DNA of 64,000 nt from Phalacrocorax aristotelis (Eukaryota; Chordata; Aves; Suliformes; Phalacrocoracidae): positions 12,289,401-12,353,400 of the forward strand of contig NC_134310.1 of assembly GCF_949628215.1 (NCBI RefSeq), in the 5' to 3' direction. Below the pieces are notes generated by a model. The model saw nothing but the letters and a program-made list of their open reading frames with translations. It was not told the origin of the DNA and did not search any database. The position numbers and the translations under genes were made by a program. Below, piece after piece: positions 42,768-52,230 of the stretch; the first letter of the stretch is position 1; each line of letters begins with the position of its first letter.

Positions 42768-44296
42768 AAGTTAGCTTCGCTGCACTGTCTCTTCATGTGT
42801 CCCGCTTTTCCGCAGCGAAAGCATCTAAAATTAGCTGGCCCTCTTTGGTTACTGTTAGGGTTTTTGGCTGGACCCAATGGGGCGAGAGCGGCACAAACTT
42901 GTTGCTGAACCTGTACCATTCCCTGCCCAACTTCCCTCAATGCCTCAACTAACATAGCTTGAGGACCGGTAGGTACTCGACTCATGCGCTCAAGCATCAC
43001 CTCAATGCCTGCATCTAGGGGAAGTGTAATTAAAATACTTTTAGTAGCTTGGTTGGAGTTTTCCATAACACATTGACGCAGCAATGGGCCCTTCATAAAA
43101 TCAGGTAAGTCGGTACAATCTAACGCTTCTGTAACTCGATCTACAAATGTGGCAAAAGGCTCTTCCCTCCCTTGCTTAATCGACATGTAAGAAGGGGTGA
43201 TTGGTGCTGTTTTGACACGCTGTAAGGCGTCCCTTGCTAGCTTCATTGATTCTCTCAATACATCAGGGCCTATCTGCATTTGCATGTCTAGGGACGAGAA
43301 GGGTCCTATTCCCATAAGTTGCTCTACTATTACTCCTGCTAGCGGATCGTTTTGCTGGCGCTGGGTGTTTGCCGATCTATCACATAGGGTGTGCCAGTGA
43401 GCCTGCCATAAAAGCTGCTGCGACTGTGTCAGTATGAACTTCATAATGTTTTTAATATCCTCGGGACAAAGCAGCCCGCTTCCCCAAATGTAATTTAGCA
43501 TCTGTCTGGTCGGCTCACTGTGTACACCCGATTCGCTGACAGTACTTCTCAGCTGGTTCAAGATTTTCCAATCAAGAGGATTATGGTGTGCTAATAAATT
43601 TTGATTGTTAGCAGGGTCCAGTTGATAGATGACAGGGAAAGCCTGAGCTAACAAGTCGGCGGTCTCTAGGTCCCCATTTTGTAATGCCTCTAACCCGATT
43701 TTCTGCCAGTCAACTTGGCTGCGCACACTAGGCACAGAACGGTGACTAGACGGCGTGCTCGGCTTATTTTCCTCCACCGGAGAAACTACATCACATAAAT
43801 TTTCAATATCTTCACCTCCCTTACCCAAGCTTATTCCTTCTCCGCTAGTTTCTACAGATGTAGATCTACCAGGAGGGGGAGGAGGGGGGGGAGGAGGAAT
43901 AAGGGGCCTTCGAGGTACGGTAACTGGGATCCCCGAGAAGGGAGGCGAGGGATTGCCTAAGCCAATTCCAATCTTTCCAGCATTGGGGTCACAGTTGTCT
44001 AGCCGATCAGAGGCGGCTGTTGCTAATCTTTTTTCAGCTTTATATTTTTTCATACAGTTAATCACTTCCCACCAAGGTTTCATTAGCTTTTTCGCTGTCT
44101 TATCGTCATCTATCACCAAGTCCCACAAACAATCACCATAAGCTCTCCACTCCTCTACTTCAAAAATCGACTCCGGTTCTTTAAAAAACCCTTTCGCTTT
44201 GCCCACTGCAACTAGCCCTGACAAGTCTTTTAACTGACTTACTCCCCACTTTTCTAAAAAGCGCTTTAATAATTCAAAAGCTACCTCGACCTCCAT
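42539..44296 (-). CDS. gag: Provirus E Gag
   Basis: 585 codons. Matrix-like N-terminus (Met-Glu, no myristoylation glycine), a run of nine prolines at about 134-142 in a Pro-rich linker, capsid with a major-homology-like block (IKQGREEPFATFVDRVTEAL, about 373-392), and two CX2CX4HX4C zinc knuckles (492-505 and 512-525). The tail is Pro/Ser-rich. The starting ATG at 44296 follows a leader of about 220 bp after the primer site. The frame is unbroken. Confidence 0.9.
   Translation of the reverse strand: MEVEVAFELLKRFLEKWGVSQLKDLSGLVAVGKAKGFFKEPESIFEVEEWRAYGDCLWDLVIDDDKTAKKLMKPWWEVINCMKKYKAEKRLATAASDRLDNCDPNAGKIGIGLGNPSPPFSGIPVTVPRRPLIPPPPPPPPPGRSTSVETSGEGISLGKGGEDIENLCDVVSPVEENKPSTPSSHRSVPSVRSQVDWQKIGLEALQNGDLETADLLAQAFPVIYQLDPANNQNLLAHHNPLDWKILNQLRSTVSESGVHSEPTRQMLNYIWGSGLLCPEDIKNIMKFILTQSQQLLWQAHWHTLCDRSANTQRQQNDPLAGVIVEQLMGIGPFSSLDMQMQIGPDVLRESMKLARDALQRVKTAPITPSYMSIKQGREEPFATFVDRVTEALDCTDLPDFMKGPLLRQCVMENSNQATKSILITLPLDAGIEVMLERMSRVPTGPQAMLVEALREVGQGMVQVQQQVCAALAPLGPAKNPNSNQRGPANFRCFRCGKAGHMKRQCSEANLWCKHCQAQSHNTAACRRSGNGKLSARGRSAQTPIAAPVTYQHSVTTPPVLPSNSSQLPICNPPPEEASAWTWQQQ
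42707..42713 (-). promoter_or_regulatory. Gag-pro -1 frameshift heptamer GGGAAAC
   Basis: G GGA AAC lies in the gag frame (TCG GGA AAC, residues 528-530), the same heptamer used by several betaretroviruses. Shifting -1 leads into the dUTPase-protease frame. A stem-loop or pseudoknot downstream was not tested. Confidence 0.8.
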
Positions 44297-44520
44297 CGCC
44301 CGATGTGAGGATAAATCAGCGTCGTTTGTACGGCTCTCGCTCCCGGGTTAGCTTCAACTGCGGAAGGCGGATCCCCTCTTGAATTCCGAGGTTGGATCCA
44401 GGCCGGAGGGTCGGGACGTATCAGAAATGATGCATAAATCGACTCCTCTTTTGCCCCCTGGCCGCCGTCTGCCAGTGCGTCTCCGTCTCTCGCTGCCGTA
44501 TCAGAAATAGTCCTTTTCAG
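44297..44520 (-). other. Provirus E 5' leader
   Basis: Untranslated leader between primer site and gag. No open frame of note. Likely to contain the packaging signal; no element was identified. Confidence 0.6.
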
Positions 44521-44538
44521 GTCCCTGTTCGGGCGCCA
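44521..44538 (-). other. Primer-binding site of provirus E, tRNA-Lys3
   Basis: TGGCGCCCGAACAGGGAC on the minus strand, an 18/18 match to the tRNA-Lys3 site, 2 bp after the LTR. Confidence 0.95.
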
Positions 44539-44540
44539 AT

Positions 44541-45007
44541 TGCGGCGAGCGAGGAAAGCAAGCAGCCAACTCAGTGTGAGTGATAGAGCAAGCTTCAGCT
44601 TTATTTTTAAGTCACAGCGCTTTTATATGCTCTTGTAAACAAGCTTCAACAATTACTTAATACGGATTGCGACACCTCCTTAACAAACAGTCTATTTCTG
44701 TACTTCGTGCCTAAATTCCTTGTTCTTGTTTATTGTTTGCTCTCAAGGCCGAGAGATATCCCTGCCTTTCTTGTTTGCTCTCAAGGCCGAGATATCCCTC
44801 GCCTTTCTTCCTCCTCCTGGTGACTTGCAGATTCTCTGTAATTTTCCATCAGCGGGTCTGATCTCTGTAATTTTCCATCAGCGGGTCTGACGCCGGGTCT
44901 GTAGTCAAGCTAATTCCATCGCATACCTATAATCCTCCAGCCCGCTTTCTATCTCAAACAACTTATCATGGGACCCACATGTGGATTCAAGCCTATAGTT
45001 TCCCACA
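44541..45007 (-). repeat. 5' LTR of provirus E
   Basis: 467 bp. On the minus strand: U3 with two tandem duplications (38-bp unit at 44733-44807; 29-bp unit at 44833-44890), then a TATAAAA box at 44621-44627 and an AATAAA signal at 44600-44605, then R/U5. Confidence 0.92.
44621..44627 (-). promoter_or_regulatory. TATA box of the 5' LTR of provirus E
   Basis: TATAAAA on the minus strand (plus strand TTTTATA). About 20 bp further downstream lies the AATAAA at 44600-44605, so R is short or the signal lies upstream of the cleavage site as in many betaretroviruses. The same pair is in the 3' LTR at about 37367-37373 and 37346-37351. Confidence 0.7.
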
Positions 45008-45025
45008 CCGCGTTTTTCGGTAACA

Positions 45026-45570
45026 GTTTTGCCACCCCAGATGGGACTCTGCTTTTGAATCCCGACAGATCCGCGGGATCGCGGGACCTCCAGCTGGCAC
45101 CGAGGGATTCTCGGGGAGAGCTTCCGATCCCCCGACCGGAGAACATTGAGCAAGATCCCTGGATTGAGGTAAACAAGGCATTCTTTTAAGAAGAAACTTA
45201 GGTAGAATAATATGTGGGGTTAGCTTCCCACATAGGATAGGATAGTGGGTTAAAGTTCCACAGGCCTGCCCATAAGGCACGGCAAAAGCTACGCAGGGTT
45301 GGGGCCAAGAGGTACCTCGGTTGGTAAGTCTCTGCTAGGCGAAAGCCTGTGGAGCAGGGCCCAAGGGTAAGGGATATCTAGCAAGGGGCTAGAACCCCAG
45401 AAGGGGATTTCCAGGGAAAGGGAAATCCCAGAGGGAGCTCTAACGAGAATTGGAGTCCCTCTGACTAGTGCTTGTGATAGTGCACAGTCACAACCACTAG
45501 TCGATTGAGAAATGGGAGCATTTTCGAGTAAGATACCTGTCCCACATAAAAACACCTTTGGGATGTATTT
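45026..45570 (+). pseudogene. gag: ERV1 primer site, leader and start of gag
   Basis: The primer-site remnant TGCCACCCCAGATGGGAC is at 45030-45047, one base off the tRNA-Arg-like site. Leader follows. A gag ATG at 45512 begins Met-Gly-Ala-Phe-Ser-Ser-Lys, equivalent to 21322 in copy 2, then loses homology after about 45567. This element is 3'-truncated. Confidence 0.75.
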
Positions 45571-46717
45571 TTTTAATGGAATTGGAGAAAAGTAGTTTAG
45601 GTCTGCTCATTGCTGCTCCTCACACAAGTGTTCAAACACAAATTGTAGAGACTTCCTTGCTTTCTTTCCCTCTTGCCTTCCTGGTCGACATTTCTATTAT
45701 CCCAACTTGGAAATTCCTGAAGTATGCAAGTAGAACAGTATATGGAAGAAAAATAGTAAATGTCTCATAGGCCTTTGCAGGCCTCACTCAGTTAAGATAC
45801 ATTTGCAGCTAATAATCTTGACAGAATGGTTTAATTAGCAAAGGAGTGGATTATTTGTAAAAGGAAGGACTGTCTGAAGAGTTCCCATCACTTTTGTTAT
45901 TTACTGCATCCTGCTTATCTGACACAGGTTAGTGAACAGGTTGTATAACCTAAAGGTATGTAAACTCTGTAACTGCCTCATTTGGGCAGAGTTCATATCA
46001 GAAGAGTCTGTCACTCTGCTGCTCGGTGTTGTCTCCTATAGCTATAGTAATAGATTGCTTCTGTTCTGACCTGATCTAAATTGTATTCTGGTTATTTCTG
46101 CCACAAGTATAGTTGAAAAAGAAACTTTTGGCACAAGATTACTTTCTCTTTCAGATATGGGGAATACCTCTTACCCTTCAACGCAAAGTCCAGTGGCAAA
46201 CTGCAAACCTCCAGTGACCATGGGCTTAAACTAATGCAGGAGAATGTGCACTGAACTGCTGAGGTGTCACCACATTTTCTGGACTTCTAGGTCTGCTGCA
46301 GAAGTGGTAATGTGAAGCAGAAGAGTTGTAATACACCCTCAGAGGTAGTGCCAATAAATTCTTAAGCTGCTCCAGTAAGATTTGTGAGATCTGGTCAGGC
46401 CTCATAGGAAGTAATACGGAAGATAAAAACATAAGTAAAATAAAATCACTGCATTTGTACTAGAATCTTTTTTTAATGCATGGAAGCATTTTTACTGAGC
46501 TCAAATTTTATAAATATTGTTTTCAATACTAGTGGCAAATGCAAGTGAACCATATTGCTGTAATGGTGCAAAAGATTGTGTTCAGGTGACTAAACCACAC
46601 ATCTAGCTCTTGGAGCTCTAACTGCTGCCATGAATGACTACAATTAATAGTGGGTACAGAATGGGAGGTGGTTTTCAAACTCAAGCAGTTAATATTCCTG
46701 TCTCCATTATGCCAATT
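45571..46717. other. Single-copy sequence
   Basis: No gene, LTR or CR1 recognised. Only short frames. AT-rich near 46440-46520. Confidence 0.5.
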
Positions 46718-47111
46718 TGTGTTGCCAAAGTGGTTAATACATCTCTGCTCCTATGATGCTGTGCTTTGGATTTGTGACTATAACAGCCATAACACACCAG
46801 TGTTTTGGCTATTGCTGAACAGTGCTTGCACAGCATCAAAGCTTTCTCTGTTTCTCACTCTGCCCCCTGCAGGGAGTAGGTTGGGGTTGCGAAAGAAGTT
46901 GGGAGGGGGCACAGCTGGGACAGATGACCCAAATTGGCCAAAGGGATATTCCATACCATATAATGCATGGTCACCAATAAAAGCTGGGGGTAGAGGAAGA
47001 AGGGAGTCGGGGGTTTTTCCAAGGTAGCTGTTGTTTAGAGAGTGTCTGGGCATTGATCTGCTGGCGGGAGGTGGTGAGTGATTCCCTATGCATCAATTGG
47101 GGTTTTTCCCC

Positions 47112-47715
47112 TGTTGTGGTTTAGCCCAGTCAGCAACTAAATGCCACACAGGTGCTTGCTCACTCCACCCACCCTTGTAGGATGGGGGAGAGAATCGGAA
47201 GGGCCAAAGTAAGAAAACTTGCAGGTTGAGAAAAGAACAGTTTAATAATTAAAACAGTAATAACAATAATAATAATAGCAGTAATATAATTGAAAACAAA
47301 ATAATGATAGAGAGAGAGTGAGATGAAACCTCAGGAGGAGGGAAAAAACCCAAACAACAAGGTATACAACCGTTCACCACCCAACGACTGACGCCGCCAG
47401 TCCCTGAGCTGTGATCGTTGCCCACCCCCGGCCAGCTTCCCCTGATTTAGATACTGGGCATGACATCACATGATACAGAATATCCCTTTGGACAGTTTGA
47501 ATCCACTGTCTTAGCTGTGCCCCCTCCCCTCCCGGCTTATTGTGCACCTGGCAGAGCATGGGAAGCTAGAGAAGTCCTTGACGAGTATAAGCACTACCCA
47601 GCAACAACTAAAACATCAGTGTGTTATCAACATTATTTTCATACTAAGTCCAAAGCACAGCACTATACCAGCTACAGTGAAGAAAAATAGCTCTATCCCA
47701 GCTAAAACCATGACA
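47112..47715 (-). mobile_element. ERVL-family solo LTR (inner 1)
   Basis: TGTTGTGG...CCATGACA as read on plus, 604 bp, with a perfect TCCCC duplication (47107-47111 and 47716-47720). Confidence 0.9.
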
Positions 47716-47813
47716 TCCCCCCCTTTTTGATCCAGTTGCTAAACTGTTTTTATCTTGACCCATGAGTTGTGTTACTTTTTCTCTTCTTATTCTCTCCACC
47801 ATCCTACTGGGGG

Positions 47814-49020
47814 TGTTGTGGTTTAGCCCCAGTCAGCAAGAGAGCACCATGCAGCCGCTCGCTCACTCCCCCCACCCCAGTGGGATAAGGGAGAGAAATG
47901 GAAGAGCAAAAACAAGAAAACTCATGGGTTGAGATAAGAACAGTTTAATAATTAAAATTAAATAGTAATAGTAATAATAATGTTGTAAGGGCCCTCAGGC
48001 AAGAATGCACTCAAGTACCTAATCTTTGTAAGCAAGCATGATGGGGGACACCCTGGAGGGATGCAAACAACCTAGCAGCAGCAGGTGACAGTCAAAACCA
48101 AGACAAAAGGAACTAAGGACATCTCCATCTAGATAAGAGTCAGAAGACCAGCTGAAACCAACACACCTTGCAACACACTGTGACAAGATTACTCGATGGG
48201 CCAACTCATGACCATACGTGGAAGAAGGACTCAGCATTCATGGAAAGGACACAAAAAATACCCCTTCAACAAACTACTAGGGACCACCGGAGACCACCTG
48301 ATACCTCTTCAGGGGCTCCTAAGGGACTTAAAACGCACGGGTAATTAAGATGCAAGTATTATATAATTAGTTCCAGGAAATAGAATGACTACGTATAACT
48401 ATTCCAGGAAATCTAATGCATATGTATATTACTGAGCAATATAAGCTTTTTCTATTGTGACTTGCAGTATGCATGTTAGGGGGAATTATCCCCTGTGCAT
48501 CCGGTGCTGTAAGAAAGAATGCCTGATTCTTAATACTACATTGGTGTTAAGGAGTTTTATTCTCAATTTTGGTGACAGTAATAACAATAATAATATAATG
48601 AAAAGGAAAATAAAGAGAGAGAGAGAGAGGCGAAACCTGGGGTGGTGGGGGAACCGAACAAACAACAAGTGATGCAACCACTGACCACCTACTGACTAAC
48701 ACTGCTCGTCCCCGAGATGCGATTGCTGCTTCCCCCGGCCAACTCCCCCAAGTTAATAAACCGGGTGTGTTGTCATATGATATGGAATATCCCCTTGGCG
48801 AGTTTGGATCAGCTATCTTGGCTGTGCACCCTCCCCTCCCGGATTCTCATGCACCTGGCAGAACATTGGAAGCTAGAAAAGTCCTTGACTAGTATAAGCA
48901 CTATTTAGCAACAACTAAAATATCAGTGTTATCAATATTATCGTCATACTAAATCCAAAACAGAGAACTATATCACCTACAGTGAAGAAAATTTACTGTG
49001 TCCCAGCCAAAACCATGACA
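47814..49020 (-). mobile_element. ERVL-family solo LTR (inner 2), itself interrupted
   Basis: TGTTGTGG...CCATGACA, with ERV1 LTR 47981-48577 inside. Flanks are GGGGG (47809-47813) and GGGTG (49021-49025), a near match with one difference. Confidence 0.8.
47981..48577 (+). mobile_element. ERV1 solo LTR (innermost)
   Basis: 597 bp, TGTTGTAAGGGCC...TTTTGGTGACA, inserted in the (AAT)n microsatellite of the LTR around it. Its first 300 bp match the truncated LTR at 11179-11488. The repeat-rich site blurs the duplication. Confidence 0.85.
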
Positions 49021-49093
49021 GGGTGGCACGGGTGAGTGAGCGAGCAGCTGTGTGGGTGCTTAGCTGCTGGCCAAGGTCACCCCAGTACAGTTT

Positions 49094-49714
49094 TGCTGTG
49101 GTTTAGACCCAGCTGGTAACTAAGCCCCACACAGCTGCTTGCTCACTCTCCCCCAGTGGGATGGGGGAGAGAATCAGAAGGGTAAAAGGGAGAAAACTCG
49201 TGGGTTGAGATAAAGACAGTTTAATAGGTAAAGCAAAACAGTAATAATAATAATAAAAAAATAATATGAAAAGAAGCAGAAGCTGCATGTGCAAGCAAAA
49301 CAAAACAAGGAATTAATTCACTACTTCCTATGGGCAGGCAGGTGTTCAGCCATCTCCAGGAAAGCAGGGCTCCATCACACATAACGGTTACTTGGGAAGA
49401 CAAACACCATCACTCCAAACGTCCTCCCCTTCCTCCAGCTTTGTATGCTGAGCATGATGTCATATGGTATGGAATATCCCGTTGGTCAGTTTGGATCAGC
49501 TGCCTTGGCTGTGCCTGCTCCTCTCCCACCTTTTTGTGCCTCTAGCAGAGCATGGGGAGCTGAAAAAAATCCTTGATTAGAATAGGTTGTACTTAGGGAC
49601 ACTTACCCGCTACATCAATGTGCCATCAGCACTATTTTCATACTAAATCCAAAACACAGCAATATACCAGCTACAGTGAAGAAAATTAATTCTATCCCAG
49701 TCAAAACCAGAACA
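49094..49714 (-). mobile_element. ERVL-family solo LTR
   Basis: TGCTGTGG...CCAGAACA as read on plus, 621 bp. Duplication AGTTT (49089-49093) versus AATTT (49715-49719), one mismatch. Confidence 0.82.
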
Positions 49715-49719
49715 AATTT

Positions 49720-49944
49720 AGAAATACAGCATTTTACAGTGCAGTAATACACCAGTTAATGTGTTAAATGGATACTTCTTTATCTCAGACTACTCTCCTG
49801 TTTTTCCCTTTCCTTCAGTGCTTTGCTAGGTATTTTCTAGGCAGGAAGAGTGGCTTATATCTGTCAAGACTATCAATGATGCCATCATCTCTGCTGGGCT
49901 GGCCTGTTGCTACTGTTTCAAGTGCAAAGTGTACATATCTTCCT
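49720..49944. other. Short single-copy stretch
   Basis: 225 bp between an LTR and a CR1; nothing recognised. Confidence 0.4.
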
Positions 49945-50930
49945 ATCATAGAATCACAGAATCATTGTGGTTGGAAAAGATATCTAGGATCATCAAGTCC
50001 AACCATCAACCCAACATCACCATGCCTCCTAAACCATGTCCTGAAGTGTCATGTCTACATGTTTTTTGAACACCTCCAGGGATGGTGACTCCACCACCTC
50101 TCTGGGGAGCTGTCATGGTTCAGCCTCAGTTGGCAACTAAACACGCAGCCACTCACTCACTCCCCCCACCCCGTGGGATGGGGAAGAGAATTGGACGAGC
50201 AAAAGAACTTGTGGGGTTGAGATAAGCACAGTTTAATGATTACAATAAAATAATAATAATAATGATATAATAATTATTATTATAGTAATGGCAATAATGA
50301 TAATATAATAAAATGGAAAAGGAAAAAAAAAGTAAAAAAACACAGAAACACAAACAATACAGCCACTCACCACCCGCCAACTGACGCTGCCCGTCCCCGA
50401 GCCGTGATTGCTGCCTCCCTCCCCCGGCCAGCTCCTCCCAGTTAACATACTGGGCATGAAGTTACATGATATGGAATATGCCTTTAGCCAGTTTGAATCC
50501 ACTCTCTTTAGCTGTGCCCTCTTCCCTCCTGGCTTCTTGTGCACCCAGCAGAGCATGGGAAGCTAGAAATGTCCTTGACTAGTGCAAGCACTACCCAGCA
50601 ACAGCCCAAAACATCTGTGTGTTATCTCAACATTTTTTTCATGCTAAGTCCAAAGCACAGCACTATGCCAGCTAGAGTGAAGAAAATTAACTCTATCCCA
50701 GCTAAAACCATGACAGCAGCCTATTCCAATGCCTGACCACTCTTTCAATAAAGAAATTTTTCCCAATATCCAGTCTAAACCTCCCCTGACACAACCTGAG
50801 GACGTTTCCTCTTGTCCTGTCACTAGTAACTTGTGAGAAGAGACCAACCCCCACCTCACTACAACCTCCTTTCAGGTAGTTGTAGAGAGCGATGAGGTCT
50901 TCCCTCAGCCTCCTCTTCTCCAGACTAAAC
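49945..50930 (-). mobile_element. CR1 3' fragment split by an LTR
   Basis: CR1 pieces 49945-50110 and 50716-50930 are continuous apart from the inserted LTR. The left end is ATCATAGAATCACAGAATCA, the 3' end of CR1. The right piece carries the ORF2 C-terminal region ([20 protein letters not shown]). Confidence 0.85.
50111..50715 (-). mobile_element. ERVL-family solo LTR inside the CR1
   Basis: TGTCATGG...CCATGACA as read on plus, 605 bp. Flanks GGAGC (50106-50110) and GCAGC (50716-50720), one mismatch. Confidence 0.85.
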
Positions 50931-51569
50931 AATCTATAGATTTATCTGTCATCATTATAACTAGAAACAGGTTTTGACAAAATTTCTTAATACTTAATAT
51001 AGATACTTTCAGACTTTAAGTTTGAATCTCAGTATAAGTACAAATGACAGTCTTTAGGGCTGCATTACATGCAGCTTCACCATGTGATTTATTCAGCATG
51101 CTATCAGTCACTTACTGAGGAGCTGTCGAGGGTAAGGTACCTCTCTGCCTTGGGTAAGGAAGGATCTCTGAGTCTCAGGTAAGGAATCTCAAACCTTAAG
51201 AGGTGTCCCTACTCAAGGGGAGAGTCACCTGGTGTGCAGTCCAGCTGCAATTCAGGGAGAGCTCAAATTGGGCCCATCCTGATGGTAATAATTAGAGAGT
51301 CAAGTAGCTGACTGCTAGTCAATAGTATAGAAAAAATAAATGTCTTCATTTTAGCCCTGCTATCTTCTTCTGTACTTTGGTTATTTTATATTTTTGTGGT
51401 TTGAAACCTCCTTTCTAAATATTTTTCTGAGGCACCATCACTCCCTTGCACATGACCCAGGAGCTTACCAGTTTGCAGGTTCACCACAGGGTGTGAGGCC
51501 TGTTGCTCCTTAGCCTGAACCAAAGTATGGCTAGAGGTCAAGTGTATCTGTCACATTCCACCCCATGAC
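50931..51569. other. Single-copy sequence
   Basis: No gene, LTR or CR1 recognised. Confidence 0.45.
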
Positions 51570-51579
51570 TACAGTCAAC

Positions 51580-52230
51580 TTACTTCACATCACAGAGTGG
51601 TGGTACGGTCACGGCTGGGACAAACAGGTCCAGAAGGTTCCTAAACCATCTGGATGACAACTTCTTGGTACAGGTACTAAGGGAACTGACTAGGAAAGAT
51701 GCCTTCCTTGACTTATTAACAGAGAGGGCCTCGTGGGTGAAGTGGAGATCAGGGGCCACCTTGGCCACAGTGACCATGAAACAGTCAAGTTTAAAATCTA
51801 TGGTGACAGCAGGAAAGCTGCCGGCAAGACCTCAACTCCGGACATGAGGAGAGCAGACTTCAGGTTGCTCAGGGAACTGCTTAGTAAGGTCCCCTGGGAA
51901 AAGCTTTTGAAGGTGCCGGGGTCCATCAGTGCGGGTCGCTTTTTAAGTACCACCTCCTAAAAGCACAGAAGCAGGCAATCCCAAAGTGTAGGAAGCCAAG
52001 CAGGCGAGGCAAAAGGCCGGCTTGGCTCACCAGGGGTATCTTTCTGGAAATAAGGAGAAGAAAGTATATGGCCAGTGGAAGCGAGGTCAGGCGACATGGG
52101 AGGACTATAGGGATGCTGTCAGCCACTGCAGGGAGGAAATATGTGCAGCCAAAGCTCAATTTGAGTTCAAGCTGGCCAGTACTGTGACGGTCAATAAGAA
52201 GGGCTTTTTAAAAATACATTAGTGGAAAAA
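51580..52230 (+). pseudogene. CR1 ORF2 endonuclease end and linker
   Basis: Fragments in different frames: FLDLLTERAS (near 51708), then a LGHSDHETVKFKIYG block (near 51760; the catalytic-type SDH is present) and the linker (KVPWEKLLK). Interrupted by stops. Confidence 0.7.

Larger units (their letters stand above)
37287..45007 (-). mobile_element. Near-intact betaretrovirus-like provirus E (ERVK-type)
   Basis: 7,721 bp, minus strand, with two 467-bp LTRs, a perfect 6-bp duplication CCGCGT, a tRNA-Lys3 primer site, a purine tract and open gag, pro (with dUTPase), pol and env frames. The LTRs differ at about three positions by eye (near 37296/44550, 37320/44574 and 37412/44666), so the insertion is recent. 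The 6-bp duplication, Lys3 primer, dUTPase-protease frame and YMDD box fit class II/betaretroviral elements. Env is of a different type. I see no obvious stop or frameshift in the main frames apart from the two programmed shift sites. Whether it is expressed or infectious cannot be told. Confidence 0.92.
36723..45025 (+). repeat. ERV1 5' LTR split by provirus E
   Basis: Bases 36723-37286 and 45014-45025 together form one LTR, TGTAACCAAAG...TTTTTCGGTAACA, the plus-strand counterpart of 21870-22445. Provirus E lies between, flanked by CCGCGT at 37281-37286 and 45008-45013. Confidence 0.85.
46718..49089 (+). mobile_element. Old ERVL LTR carrying nested LTRs
   Basis: Pieces 46718-47106, 47721-47808 and 49026-49089 read as a single diverged plus-strand ERVL LTR (similar to 8597-9217) once two inserted minus LTRs are removed. 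Starts near TGTGTTGCC and ends near CCCAGTACA. No target duplication remains visible, consistent with age. Confidence 0.75.

Noticed and set aside
43755-44141. Plus-strand frame with a run of glycines, opposite gag of provirus E
   Set aside because: Antisense shadow of the gag proline-rich linker.
44949-45280. Minus-strand frames at the provirus E / ERV1 leader junction
   Set aside because: They span the LTR end and non-coding leader sequence of two elements; the same leader lies at 21323-21847 with no gene function.
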